Positions 1 through 11,449 of a stretch of 64,000 nucleotides of DNA are shown piece by piece (the first letter of the stretch is position 1; each line of letters starts with the position of its first letter). The DNA lies in assembly GCA_034231615.1 (NCBI GenBank), contig CM067322.1, forward strand, positions 58,534,938 to 58,598,937, in the 5' to 3' direction. Position numbers and translations under genes: made by a program. This DNA comes from Meghimatium bilineatum. Lineage: Eukaryota > Mollusca > Gastropoda > Stylommatophora > Philomycidae. The notes beneath the pieces are model-generated. The model was not told the origin of the DNA, made no database searches, and saw only the letters and a program-made list of their open reading frames with translations.

Positions 1-1935
1 TCAACACATTTCATAAATGTATCTAGTTTATCATTAGAAATATATTTTTTTGATTTTCAAACTTTTCAACACATCTCATAAATGTATCTACCGGTAGTTT
101 ATCATTAGAAATATATTTTTTTATTTTCTTTTTCAATCTTTTCAACACATCTCATAAATGTATCTACCGGTAGATTATCACTAGAAATATATCTTTTCAT
201 TTTCTTTTTTAAACTTTTCAACACATTTCATAACTGTATATAGTTTATCATTAGAAATATTTTTTTTTATTTTCTTGTGCAAACTTTTTAACATATTTCA
301 TAAATGTATCTAGTTTATCACTAGAAATATAGTTTTTGATTTTCTTTTCCAAACTTTTCAACACATTTCATAAATGTATCTAGTTTATCATTAGAAATAT
401 ATTTTTTTGGATTTTCAAACTTTTCAACACATTTCATTAGTGTATATAGTTTATCAATAGAAATTAATTTTTTGATTTTCCTTTTGAAATATTTCAACAC
501 ATTTCATAAATGTATCTAGTTTTTATCATTAGAAATATATTTTTGTGATTTTGAAACTTTTCAACACATTTCATAAATGTATCTAGCTTATCATTAGAAA
601 TATATTTTTTTGATTTTCAAACTTTTCAACTCATTTCATAAGTGTATATAGTTTATCAATAGAAATTAATTTTTTGATTTTCTTTTTGAAATTTTTCAAC
701 ACATTTCATAAATGTATCTAGTTTTTATCATTAGAAATAAATATTTTTCATTCTCAAACTTTTCAACACATTTCATAAATGTATCTAGTTTATCAATAGA
801 AATATATTTTTTTGATTTTCAAACTTTTCAACAAATCTCATAAATGTATCTACCGGTAGCTTATCACTAGAAATATATCTTTTCATTTTCTTTTTGAAAC
901 TTTTCAACACATTTCATAAATGTATATAGTTAATCATTAGAAATATTTTTTTTAATTTTCTTGTTCAAATTTTTTCAACATATTTCATAAATGTATCTAG
1001 TTTATCACTAGAAATTTATTTTTTGAATTTCTTTTCCAAACTTTTCATTACATAAATGTATCTAGTTTAACATTAGAAATATCTTTTTAAAATTTTCTTT
1101 TCCAAACTTTTCAACACATTTCATAAATGTTTCTTGTTTATTATTAGAAATATATTTTAAATTTTCTTTTTCAAACTTTTCAACATATTTCATAAATGTA
1201 TCTAGTTTATCACTAGACATATATATTTTTTGATTTTTTTTCCAATCTTTTCAACACATTTCATAAGTGTATATAGTTTATCAATAGAAATTAATTTTTT
1301 GATTTTCTTTTAGAAATTTTTCAACACATTTCATAAATGTATCTAGTTTTTATCATTAGAAATATATTTTTTTAATTTTGAAACTTTTCAACACATTTCA
1401 TAAATGTATCTAGTTTATCATTAGTACTATATTTTTTTGATTTTCTTTTTCAAAAATGTCAACACATTTCATAAATGTATCTATTTTATCATTAGAAATA
1501 AAAAAATTATTTTGTAACTTTTTAGCACATCTTATAAATGTATCTACCGGTAGTTTATCACTAGAAATATATTTTGTGATTTTCATTTTCAAACTTTTCA
1601 ACACATTTCATAAATGTATCTAGTTTATCATTAGAATTATATTTGTTTATTTTCTTTTTCAAACTTTTCAACACATTTCATAAATGTATCTAGTTTATCA
1701 TTAGAAATATATTCTTTGATTTTCTTTTTTGAAACTTTTTAACACATTTCATAAATGTATCTAGTTTATCATTAGAAATATATTTGTTTATTTTCTTTTT
1801 CAAACTTTTCAACATATTTCATAAATGTATCTAGTTTATCACTAGTAATATATTTTGTGGTTTTCATTTTCAAACTTTTCAACACATTTTATAAATGTAT
1901 CTAGTTTATCATTAGAAATATATTTTTTGAATTTT
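1..1935. repeat. AT-rich minisatellite, unit about 65-76 bp
   Basis: About 28 head-to-tail copies of a unit built on TCATAAATGTATCTAGTTTA followed by a T-rich spacer. The first periods measured are 65, 76, 76, 70 and 70 bp. The longer units partly reflect an ACCGGTAG insertion. Because period lengths are not multiples of three, this is not a protein repeat, although the minus strand reads locally as NDKLDTFMKCVEKFE. It lies next to the ankyrin remnant and the Polinton fossil and shares their AT-rich composition. Confidence 0.9.
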
Positions 1936-2318
1936 TCTTACAACCTCAAAAAAAATTTCTTCCATTTTTTTAAAATATAAAATTAAAAAATTTATTTAAA
2001 ATGTTTCTTTAAAAAAAAAGGCAGAAGAAAATCTCATCAATGATCGGGATAGAAAAATGAATGAAGCATTTAAATTATCATTAAATACTGATAATTAAAT
2101 TGATGCTAATTTTGAAGATGAAAATGGAAATACTCTATTGCACATTAGTTGTCTGTATAACAAAATAGAATTAGTTGAATTTCTATTAAATTGTAAAAAT
2201 ATTAATGTTAATTTACAAAATATTAACAAAAAAATTCCGTTACATATTGTATGTGAATTATGATGTGAGTTTTGATATAATTAAATTATTATTTAATAAA
2301 AATATTAATATTCATTTT

Positions 2319-2496
2319 ATTGTCATGTGACGTATTCGTTCCAGAATACTGTCTTCCCAATAAACTCCTGAACCCCTCTCTGTTTTGGGCGATGTGGCTT
2401 GCATTTTCCAGCGATGTATTCATGTAATTTTTAATGTTGTCAGTCCATCGTCTTCTTGGTCTGCCCTTTCTCCTCTTCCCTGGTACTCTTCTCTCC
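2319..2496 (-). mobile_element. R4 LINE 3' tail, 5'-truncated
   Basis: On the minus strand this reads RKGRPRRRWTDNIK followed by a helical tail ending near a GTCACATGACAAT 3' end, the C-terminal tail of an RTE-like LINE. It is flanked by an exact 18-bp target-site duplication (AATATTAATATTCATTTT at 2301-2318 and 2497-2514), so the boundaries are firm. It interrupts the ankyrin frame. Confidence 0.85.
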
Positions 2497-2650
2497 AATA
2501 TTAATATTCATTTTCAAAATAATAATAAACAAACTCCTTATCAGGTTTTGTCAAACTTTAATACTTACAGAATTATGGAATTTATTAATGAAAAGATTGA
2601 AGAATATTATAGTTATGTATTTCGCAATAGTAGTTATTATATATAAATTC

Positions 2651-2810
2651 CCAGCCAAAGACGGATGTGTCGGGCCATTGGCACAAATAAAACGGTGACA
2701 CAACGCATTTCCATTCTCTGGACTACATCCTGCTGGAAATCTAATAGGACCATGATCCTGCTACAAGGGAAATTGAGGAGTTTGAGAATGAATGCTGAAG
2801 AAGAAGAAGA
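2651..2810 (+). mobile_element. SINE-A copy
   Basis: Matches the recurring unit beginning near GAAGACGGATGTGTC and ending GCTGAAGAAGAAGA. An imperfect flanking duplication (ATATAAATTC and ATATACCAATTC) fits target-primed insertion into the ankyrin remnant. Confidence 0.8.
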
Positions 2811-3094
2811 ATATACCAATTCTGATTTATGGTGTACTTTTTGATCTAGAAGAATATGAACCTCAAAAAAAAAGTTTAGAAAAAAACTTTAATGATTGTA
2901 GATATGAAATAATGGATCTATTATATTAAATTATAATTCATTATTAAATAAATCTAGATTACGTATAAAATATAACCGTTCAGATATTAATCAATTAAAA
3001 GTTATTATTCCTAATATGTTAATTAATTATTTATTAGAAATATAAATCTTTGTATTTTAATTTATTAAACAGTTCAATTATTAATATATTAAAA

Positions 3095-4235
3095 CTTTGT
3101 AAAAATATTAAAATTTTGGGCCCTTTTCTGTAATTCTTGTTCATAAAAAGAACCTATAATTTCTTCACCATTTTAATCCCTTTTTTTTTATATGTTATAG
3201 GGTTTGTACATTTAATTTCACTAATAACAAATATTTCTGTTGTCCATCTATTTGTATAACCTTTTTCAAATATTCCTGTTTTCTTTATTATTCTTACTCA
3301 AATCTCCATCTTTAAATTTTAACTTTATTAATTTTGAGCATGACATGTTTTCAATAGAATCACTTACACCAAATAAATGTTCATAAACATTTTTTTCATT
3401 TTCTTTTTTACTACCTTCAACATTTTTATTGAAGAATGTTTAGTATTATTATAAGTATTTACTAATTAATCTAAAACATTATAGTATTTATTTCTGTTAT
3501 TAGCAGTAAAATATAAAACATCTTTTGTGTCAGTTCCATTCCCTCTTTCAACAATACAGCTGTTTTCTTCATTTTCTGTAGAATAAATATTTATATTATT
3601 TTCTTCTAATAGTTTTCATATTATTGTTATGAAATTCCTTACCTTTATCAACCCAAAGATATAAAGGTTTTCTTTTACTATCACATTAAAAGATATGACA
3701 CCTTATTGAAGACCTTGAGGGTAAAGTCAAAGGGAAGCGAGCAAGAGTTAAGCAGAGATACAAGTGGGAGGGTAACATCACACGTGGACAGGTTACAGTC
3801 TAGCAGAGTGCACCACCAAGACAAGAGACAGGAGATGTTGGAGATACGTTGCAGCCAACCTTCGTTGCGGAGACGGCACATCATGATGATGATGATTACT
3901 ATCCTTAAATACCTTTTTAAATGCTTCAGAAACACCAATTTCACTTTTATTTTTTAATAGGTATTGCCCATGCATATTTACTAAATACATCTATAACAGT
4001 TAATAGAAATTTATAATGTTTATTTTCTTTTGAATACATTGACACATCAACTAAATCAGCTGCCCCATATTTCATCAATACCATTTACAATTGCTTTTCT
4101 TTTAGGAAACTTTTTAATAATAGGTTTATGTAATTCATTTGCTAAATCACTTGACTAATTAATTCCTGATCCTAAAATTGGATTATATAAATACCTAATG
4201 CTTTTAATAAGTCTAGATTAATTTTACTCATTTAA
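3095..4235 (-). pseudogene. Polinton integrase fossil
   Basis: Minus-strand frames carry the Polinton integrase signature: an N-terminal stretch with LHKPIIKKFPKRKAIVNGID near 4100, the rve core TVIDVFSKYAWAIPIK near 3980, and a C-terminal chromodomain-like region around 3100-3300. In intact relatives this enzyme joins the element ends to host DNA. The region is broken and holds an R1 LINE tail. Confidence 0.85.
3685..3898 (+). mobile_element. R1 LINE 3' tail in the integrase fossil
   Basis: Matches the R1 family (compare 42528-43258): the tail encoding an arginine-rich GRQRYKWE-type segment and the 3' end GGAGACGGCAC followed by an ATGATGATG run. It is 5'-truncated and inserted opposite to the integrase reading direction. 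Confidence 0.85.
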
Positions 4236-4239
4236 AATA

Positions 4240-4445
4240 TATACTAAAAATAAACACGGAAAAAGTATGTAGAAAATGTCATATTTTAAAACCATATTCC
4301 GAATATTCAAAAGAAAGTAAAGTTAAAAATGTTTATCGAGCATCTAGTAATGAGTGTTGTAAACCAATAAAACAAGAATATTATAAAAACAATAAAGAAA
4401 AATATAAAGAAGTTTATAATAAGTTTATTGAAAGACATTCAGATT
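4240..4445 (+). pseudogene. Small zinc-binding ORF in the Polinton block
   Basis: The plus strand reads VCRKCHILKPYSEYSKE followed by a lysine-rich helix (EYYKNNKEKYKEVYNKF). Paired CxxC cysteines followed by a charged helix resemble the zinc-binding N-terminal domain often placed before HNH nuclease domains in phages and large DNA viruses. No HNH core is visible. It lies between integrase and polymerase in the same AT-rich block and is treated as part of the fossil. Confidence 0.4.
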
Positions 4446-4992
4446 AAATATTATTTATTAAAAAAGTTACCCTAAAAATGGCTGAAGAAAATCCACAAAT
4501 AAAACATGTTATAAATAAATAAGGAAAAAATGTTGATAAATATAGTATTTATACAGAATAGAGTATTTATAATTTTATATATATATATATATATAGTATT
4601 GATAAATTTATAGTATTTTTATAGTGTATAGTATATATATATATAAATATATATAATAGATATTTTAATCGTATAAAAAAATAGAGTGAGAGATTATGCG
4701 GATAATTTTAATAATGGAAGTAAAAAGCTAAATATTATAATTCATTGTGTTTTTGATAAAACATATATTGTAGTTTATTATAATGCTGGTTTTCGACTAA
4801 TTCCATGAATCATTTTGATATTATATATGATGAAATCAGAGATCATTTTATAGATTGGATTGATAACTTTAATCAAAAAGGAAGTGGTAATGTATTTTAT
4901 GAAATGTTTAAAACAACAGTAGTATTAGTAAAAGTAAGAACAATGAGAGGATCTTCATATTTCGAAATTCCTTTTAAAAGTAGTTATATAAT

Positions 4993-5016
4993 CATCATCA
5001 TCATCAGGTGTCATGC
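4993..5016 (-). mobile_element. Extremely truncated R2 LINE 3' end (24 bp)
   Basis: Only about 24 bp of the R2 3' terminus (reverse of GCATGACACCTGATGATGATG) is present. It is flanked by a 22-bp target-site duplication (4971-4992 and 5017-5038) with one mismatch. It interrupts polymerase-coding sequence. Confidence 0.8.
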
Positions 5017-5176
5017 CTTTTAAAAGTACTTATATAATAAATATACAAAATAAAGATGACAAATATTTTTTGTGGTGTATAATTTGTTATATGTTGAGAA
5101 TTGAACATAACATAAGAAATCCTCATAGAGTATCTAATTATAAAGATTAGGAAGATTGTATAAATATGGAAGGAAT

Positions 5177-5338
5177 CCGCCGAAGACGGATGTGTTGAGC
5201 CACTGGCGCAAATAAAACGGCAACACAATGCATTTCCATTCTCTGGACTATATTCAACTGGAAATCTTGTAGGACCATTGTCTTGTTACAAGAGAAATCC
5301 AGCAGGAGTTTGAGAATGAACGCTGAAGAAGAAAGAAG
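5177..5338 (+). mobile_element. SINE-A copy with 14-bp duplication
   Basis: Full-length SINE-A from CCGCCGAAGACGGATGTGTT to the GAAGAAGAAAGAAG tail, bounded by AATATGGAAGGAAT at 5163-5176 and 5339-5352. One of the best copies for defining the family ends. Confidence 0.95.
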
Positions 5339-5939
5339 AATATGGAAGGAATAGAATATCCAATTAGATTAAATGATTCTGTGTTTGATCAATTTAAAGA
5401 TAATAACTATGTTAGAGTAAATAATTCAGTGTTTGATAGATTTGAAAATAATAATCCTGAAATCGTGTTTAATATATTTGCATTAAAAAAGCAAGATGAT
5501 TTGAAATCAATTTATCCTTTCATTTATCATGTTTTACTGAAGAAAGAGAACACATAATAGATTTATTATATGTTGAGCAAGATAGAAATACTCATTATTG
5601 TTTAATACTCATTATTGTTTAATTACTTCTTTAGGTTCAATTATGATCATAATAAAGTTTTTCCTTGTAGAAGATGTTTACAACCATATTTCTCTAAGAA
5701 ATCTTTATTAAATCATCTGATAGATCCTTTATCTAAACTTATAGTACCTGAAAAGGGAACAATATTGAAATTTGAAAATCACCATTTTAAATTAAAGTTA
5801 CCATTTGTTTTTTATTGTGATTTTGAATCTGTAAATATTCTTATTTCTTCTCTTCAACCAAATCCTACTAATTCATATACAGAAAATGTATTTAAGCATG
5901 AAGTATATTCACATGGAATTCAAGTATCCTCATATATAC

Positions 5940-6076
5940 GTGAGAAAATATTAGACAGTTTGACAGCCTGGCACGGCAAGGAAACAACAACGACCGTGAT
6001 ACATAATACTGTGGACAGAGAGCTGTGGAGAGCCATGACTGCCTACGCCAGCTGGCTTGCGCCTGATGATGATGAT
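5940..6076 (+). mobile_element. R2 LINE 3' tail
   Basis: Matches the last part of the R2 family (compare 10560-10704): a frame with DSLTAWHGKETTTT and ending in a GCCTGATGATGATGAT 3' end. 5'-truncated insertion in the polymerase fossil; a short TCATATA duplication flanks it. Confidence 0.85.
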
Positions 6077-6316
6077 TTTCATATAATTTCATCTTATATA
6101 TTTTACTCTGGTATAGATGCAAAAGAAAAATTTGTTGAAATTACAAACATATAGATAGGAAATTAAATTACTTTACTAGAAAAACCAATAAATGCAAACT
6201 TACACAGCTGAATGTTAGATATGTAAAGAAAAATTTCCATAAAACAAAATAATAGTAAAAGGACATAAATATCATAATTGTAATGAAATCTGCACTAAAG
6301 AATTTATTATACTTGA

Positions 6317-6930
6317 CCCCATCAAGGCCAGCACTGTGCAGTGGTGATGGGGCTTAGTTCAGCCATCAGGGGCTGGAAACTAAGACTGGTCGGGCAGTCC
6401 CACACGAGCAGGACGATAGTCCGGTCCAAGTAAGAAGAGTGCTGATGACGGAGGCATCCAGCCAAAAGGCGTACAAATAATCAGGATGCTGCGCACAAAA
6501 CACAATGGAAACATGTCTGTATTTATAAATAGTTATGGTGCCTGCCTTGTGGCAGACGTTCAGGCAGGGACGGTGCCGGGCCCTATACCTCGAAAGGGCC
6601 CAACCTCAGCTACTGGAAGTCCTAACAGATCAGAACAAGTTATAATTCTATGGCTCAGAACAGGACACAACGGACTCCGCAGTCACATGTATACAAAGTT
6701 CAAGATTGGCAACACAGCCATGTGTACATGTGGACAGGCAGCACAGAGTGCCAAACATATACTTCAAGAGTGTTCTGAGCATGAAATGCTGAGGCAGACA
6801 TATTGGCCAGAGGAAACAACACTGGAATCAAAGCTCTATGGGACACTGTCTGAACTACAAAAGACAGTGAGTTTTATTAAGGAGACAGAATTACAGATAT
6901 AGACATGTTTCAAGTGAACAAAAGAAGAAG
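6317..6930 (+). mobile_element. N1 (I-clade) LINE 3' fragment
   Basis: Encodes the end of an I-clade LINE ORF2: LWLRTGHNGLRSHMYTKFK, then a zinc-knuckle CxCGxxxxxxxHxxxxC segment and a LYGTLSELQKTVSFI tail that closes at a stop near 6900. The 3' end is AAAAGAAGAAGAAT. The polymerase-coding sequence resumes directly afterward, with an ATTATACTTGA duplication at each side. Confidence 0.85.
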
Positions 6931-7155
6931 AATAATTATACTTGATACAAAAATAAGAGAACATAATCATTTTAATAGAAAATATAGAGGCGCTGCATGC
7001 CAATCATGTAAACATTCTAAAATTATTCCAGTATTTTTTCACAATGGAAGTAGATATGATTTTCAATTTATTATAGAAGAATTAAAGAAATATGAAAACG
7101 ATGATCAGAAGGTTACAAGAATATATTTCTATTGAATATGGAAGTTCTTATAGAA

Positions 7156-7658
7156 AAGTAGCTTCAATGACATGAGGAAAATATTAACATCTAAACAAAT
7201 TACAAACAAGTTAAAAATGAGAATTATAAAATGCTATATCTACTCTATTTTAATGTATGGCTCAGAAACATGGACACTAAATAAACAATTATAAGACAGA
7301 ATTGATGCATTTGAGATGTAGGTATATAGAAGAATAGGGAGAACATCATGGAAAGATAAGAAAACAAATAGAGGTGCTATAGACACTTAATATGAAGAAA
7401 GAACTACTAAGAGAAATAAAGATCAGGAAAATAAAATATTTTGGTCACATTAAAAGACATGACCTTATTGAAGACTTTACATGAGGGCAAAGTCAAAGGG
7501 AAGCGAGCAAGAGGTAGGCAGAGATACAAGTGGAAGAGTAACATCACACGATGGACAGGTTACAGTCTAGCAGAATGCACCACCAAGACAACAGACATGG
7601 GATGTTGGAGATCCGTTGCAGCCAACCTTCGTTGCGGAGACGACACTTGATGATGATT
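7156..7658 (+). mobile_element. R1 LINE 3' fragment
   Basis: Codes for the RT thumb and tail of family R1: KMRIIKCYIYSILMYGSETW, RIGRTSWK, then an arginine-rich tail, ending CGACACTTGATGATGATT. It has in-frame stops and frameshifts compared with the better copy at 42528-43258. Inserted in the polymerase fossil. Confidence 0.85.
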
Positions 7659-9589
7659 TAGAGAAAATTAAGATTTCTTGATAGTTATAGATTCTTGACA
7701 ACTTCAGTTGATATTTCTAAAGGAATGTTAGATGAAGATTTTACATTTTTGAATAAAAATTTTAATGAAAAAGAATATAATGCATTAAAATATTTAAATG
7801 ATAAAAATGAAAGAACATTCAAAGGAATTTATCCATATGAATATATTGGTTCTATAGAAAATTTAAAGAAACAATTGCCTCTAATTGATAAATTTTATTC
7901 AACATTTAGACAAGAAGGAATTACAAAGGAAAATATGAACATGCACAAAAAATTTGGAAAACATTCAATTGTAAAACTTTTCACGATTATCATGATATTT
8001 ATTTACAAACAGATGTATTAATTCTAGCAGATGCTTTTGAGAAATTTAGAGAATTCAATTAAAAATAGGAAATTGATCCATGTTATTGTTTCTCTCTACC
8101 TGGATTAACATGGCAATGTGGATTAAAATATACAGGAGTTGAATTATAATTATTATCTGATACTCATATGATTTTAATGTATGAAAAATCAATAAGAGGT
8201 GGATTTTCAGAAGTATTAGGAAAAAGATTGCCAAAAGTATTTTATAAACAAACACCAAATTATGATGATGGAAATAAAATTATTGAAGATTTTGAATGCA
8301 AAGACATTTTAGATCTTTTAAAGAAAAAAAAAAGGAGAAAAATTAGATATTAGAAAATTTCTTAAATATTGTTATTTACAATATTTGGATGCAAATAATT
8401 TATATGGATGGTCAGTGTCACAACTATTACCAATAGGAGATTATAGATGGGAAAACCCTGAAAAGTTTATAAGACACACAGGAAGATATATAATTGAAGT
8501 TGATTTAGAATACACAAATGAATGTAAAAGAAAAATATTTAAATATCCTTTAGCACCTGAAGGAATAATAACTAAAAGAAAAGAATTATATCAATATCAA
8601 TTGAATTTATCGGGTGAAGAGAAATTAGGAAAGGTTCCCAAATTGCAATTCGATTTTAAAAATTAAGAATGATATGTTCTTCATTATAAAGTATTGAAGG
8701 TTCTATTTATCTCTTGGAATGGAAGTAAGCAAAATTCATAGAATTATTTATTTTAAAGAAGAAGCTTGGTTGAAACCATACATTGATTTTAACACAAAAC
8801 AAAGAAAGAAAGCAAAATCTGAATCTGAGAAAGATCTACCAAAAAATATGAATTGTTCATTCTTTGGAAAGACAATAGAAAATATTAGAGAACGAGTTAA
8901 TTTAAAACTAGTTACTAATAAAAAGGAGGCAATTAAATTATATTCTAAACCATCTTTTATAGACGTGATATTTTTTAATAACAATTTTATTGGAATACAA
9001 AATATTAAACCATCAATTAAATTTAACAAACCAATCTATTTGGGGATGTGTATTCTTGATCTTAGCAAATTATTGATGTATGAGTTTTGTTATAATAAAT
9101 TTACTAAACAATTTCCAGATAATGAAATTTTATATGGAGATATGGACAGTTTAGTTTTAAACATATATACTAATGATTTATATAACGAATTAGAAAATAT
9201 GAAAGATGAATTAGATACAATGATTATCCAAAATATCATCCATTATATTCTGAAACAAATAAAAAATTTGTAGGAAAATTTAAAGATGAATTAAACGGAA
9301 AAACAATGACAGAATTTATAACATTAGGAAGTAAAGCATATTCATTTAAAACATTAGGTGTTGAAGAAGAAAAGAAAGAAATAAAAGGCGTTGTCAAAAT
9401 CAACAATTAAAAAGAAATAAAATTTGAAGATTATAAAAGCTATTTATTAAATTCCACAGTACAATATAACAAAATGTATACTATGAATTCTGAAAAACAT
9501 GAAATGTTTATAAATGAAATAAATAAAAAATCATCACCTTTTGATGATAAAAGATAATATATGTAAAAATGGAATAACAACTTATCCAT

Positions 9590-10005
9590 TTGGTTTTAAT
9601 TAATTTTTTATTTCTTTTAAAAACTGTAAACATAAATTACTGTATTAAAAGTAAGTATTTGATCAGTAAAATATTGTATATCTCCTAGTATTTCACGAAG
9701 ATAATCTATTAATTCTAATGGTGGTTGAATTCCAAAACTATCCAAATATATTTTATCATTATTATTTTTAGTTGTATTTTATACCATGCAACCCAATGAG
9801 TACCTTTTGTTTTATCAGTTAAATCGCCATCTAAATTCATTATTCCACATTCTTTTTTTATTTGATTTTTTTGTTCTTGAAGTTCTGTTCTTATAAATAC
9901 ACCTCTAAAATTTGGTATTTTAAATTTTTTAACAGCATCTAATAGTTAAAAGTTTGTAAGAGGTTCATTTGGTAATTTTATATTATCTATTTCTACTAGG
10001 TTATC
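9590..10005 (-). pseudogene. Polinton adenain-like protease fossil
   Basis: The minus strand reads FKIPNFRGVFIRTELQ, then ECGIMNLD and GTHWVAWYK. The NFRGVF, ECGI.NLD and THWV stretch is the hallmark of the C5/Ulp1-like cysteine protease of Polintons, which in relatives matures capsid proteins. It is broken and cut on its upstream side by the R2 insertion at 10010. It lies convergent with the polymerase gene. Confidence 0.8.
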
Positions 10006-10009
10006 TAGT

Positions 10010-10704
10010 AGTCAGAGAAATTAAAGAGAAAGGCCCCTCTTCTTAAATATCAAGAAAACCGAAGTAATGGTTATTTCAAAGAAACAAAATAACGCACCTT
10101 GCAAGATCAAAGTGAATGATGTATTAAAACAGGTCGCCCAATTCAAATATTTAGGTACAAGGATTACGGCAGATGAAAGAAGTTCAACAGAAATAAGAAG
10201 CAGAATAGGACAGGCAAAAACAAAATTCAGAAAAATGAAAAATATACTGTGTAATATGACCTTGTCATTAGAGGTGAGAAAGAGAGTTCTGCAGTGCTAT
10301 ATAACCCTTATACTAACATATGGGTGCGAGTCTTGGACAATAAACAAACTGGAAATTGGGAAATTAGAGGCAACAGAGATGTGGTTCTACAGACAATGCT
10401 GAGAATACCATGAACTGACAGAAAAACTAATGTAGAGGTGTTGGAAGAGTCAAATGCGAAACAGACCTTAATCAACAATATAAGAAAAAGGCAATCTTCT
10501 TTTTTTGACCACTTCATGAGACAGGTTGGTTTAGAGAACATAGTCACAACAGGCAAAATTGACAGAAAAGGTGAGAAAATATTAGACAGTTTGACAGCCT
10601 GGCACGGCAAGGAAACAACAACGACTTTGATACATAATACTGTGGAAAGAGAGCTGTGGAGAGCCATGACCGCCTACGCCAGCCGGCATGGCACCTGATG
10701 ATGA
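10010..10704 (+). mobile_element. R2 LINE 3' fragment
   Basis: Encodes the RT end and tail of R2: KKTEVMVISKKQNNAPCKIK, QFKYLGTRITADERSSTE, YGCESWTINK, then a C-terminal tail ending AYASRHGT and a CCTGATGATGATG 3' end. The reading frame is open for 111 codons and then broken by indels. It is one of the longest single R2 pieces in the window. Confidence 0.9.
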
Positions 10705-10754
10705 TGCTGACTACATTATCATAACTTTGTTCTATCATTTTTATTATTGTAAAA

Positions 10755-10934
10755 TGACAGCAATGGCTGAAATGTTATACTGTGTAAAATGTAGAAAGAA
10801 AACAGATACTTCAGATTTAGAATATTCAAAAAAGCAAAAATAATAGAAATATGTTACAGGGTATGTGTGTGTTAATCTGTGGAACTATAAAAATTAAATT
10901 CATTAAAGCTTCAGAAGTAGTTTATGATGGCTGT
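10755..10934 (+). pseudogene. Polinton zinc-ribbon protein fossil
   Basis: Starts MTAMAEMLYCVKCRKKTDTS and continues with a second cysteine pair around 10865-10890, matching the small zinc-ribbon proteins (YCVKCRKKT...CxxCG type) found in Polintons beside the PLA2-like gene. Broken, with a SINE-A just downstream. Confidence 0.7.
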
Positions 10935-10948
10935 AATTTAAATAATAT

Positions 10949-11108
10949 GTTCTTCTTCTTCAGCTTTCATTCTCAAACTCCCGCTGAATTCTCTTGTAGC
11001 AGGACCGTTGTCCTACTAGATTTCCAGTAGGATGTAGTCCAGAGAATGGAAAGGCGTTGTGTCGCCGTTTTATTTGCGCCAATGGCCTGACACATCCGTC
11101 TTCGGCGG
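10949..11108 (-). mobile_element. SINE-A copy with 14-bp duplication
   Basis: Reverse-oriented SINE-A (TTCTTCTTCAGC ... CGTCTTCGGCGG) bounded by AATTTAAATAATAT at 10935-10948 and 11109-11122. It sits at the junction of the zinc-ribbon and PLA2-like pieces. Confidence 0.95.
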
Positions 11109-11449
11109 AATTTAAATAATATAATAAACTACCATTTGAATAATTATACCAGGTCATAATTTTACAGATCCTGGAACTAATTTAAAGAAAAGGTTAAAAG
11201 ATCCATATGGTAATCCACCAGATTTTACAACACAACCTTGGAGTAAACCAATTAATAGAGTTGATGAAGCTGCTATGAATCATGGCATCTGTTATTTACA
11301 AAATGAAGATAGGAAAACTAGAAATGAAGTTTGTGATAAGAAAATGTTACAAGATTTAAATATATTTAATACTACTATAAGAGAAAGACTTGATATAGGA
11401 ATTGTTAGTAATATTATTCAAGGAAAAATTGCATTAGGAATGGGATAGT
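11109..11449 (+). pseudogene. Polinton PLA2-like domain fossil
   Basis: Reads as the phospholipase A2-like domain seen in Polinton/adintovirus proteins and in parvovirus VP1: FTDPGTNLKKRL-type loop near 11165, then PWSKPINRVDEAAMNH, KTRNEVCDKKML and a terminal IIQGKIALGMG. In relatives the domain is a capsid-associated lipase thought to help membrane crossing. It follows the zinc ribbon, the gene order known in Polintons, and is treated as a fossil. Confidence 0.8.

Larger units (their letters stand above)
2040..3060 (+). pseudogene. Decayed ankyrin-repeat ORF
   Basis: Plus-strand reading frames show ankyrin-type repeats, for example ENGNTLLHISCLYNKIELVE near 2125 and IPLHIVCE near 2235, with a further repeat resuming after 2500 (NNNKQTPYQVLSNF). 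TLLH/PLH and leucine spacing are the usual ankyrin signatures. The region is broken and is interrupted by an R4 LINE tail (2319-2496) and a SINE-A (about 2651-2810). The AT-rich composition matches the adjoining Polinton, so it may be cargo of that element; a host gene remnant is the alternative. No function is inferred beyond protein binding by ankyrin repeats. Confidence 0.6.
4650..9560 (+). pseudogene. Polinton protein-primed DNA polymerase B fossil
   Basis: Several frames read as the Polinton polymerase in order. An N-terminal region (RGSSYFEIPFK near 4950) is followed by a zinc-finger-like CRRCLQPYF near 5660 and the start of the exonuclease domain (VFYCDFES near 5815). The exonuclease motif FFHNGSRYDFQF lies near 7040, TPR/palm segments include FKGIYPYEYIGS near 7820, the polymerase motif LYGWSVSQLLP lies near 8400, and a motif-C region lies near 9140. 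In relatives this enzyme replicates the element from a protein primer. Broken, and split by several LINE/SINE insertions listed separately. Confidence 0.9.

Noticed and set aside
1410-1604. 64-codon minus-strand frame in the left array
   Set aside because: Period lengths are not multiples of three and the frame closes in neighbouring units.
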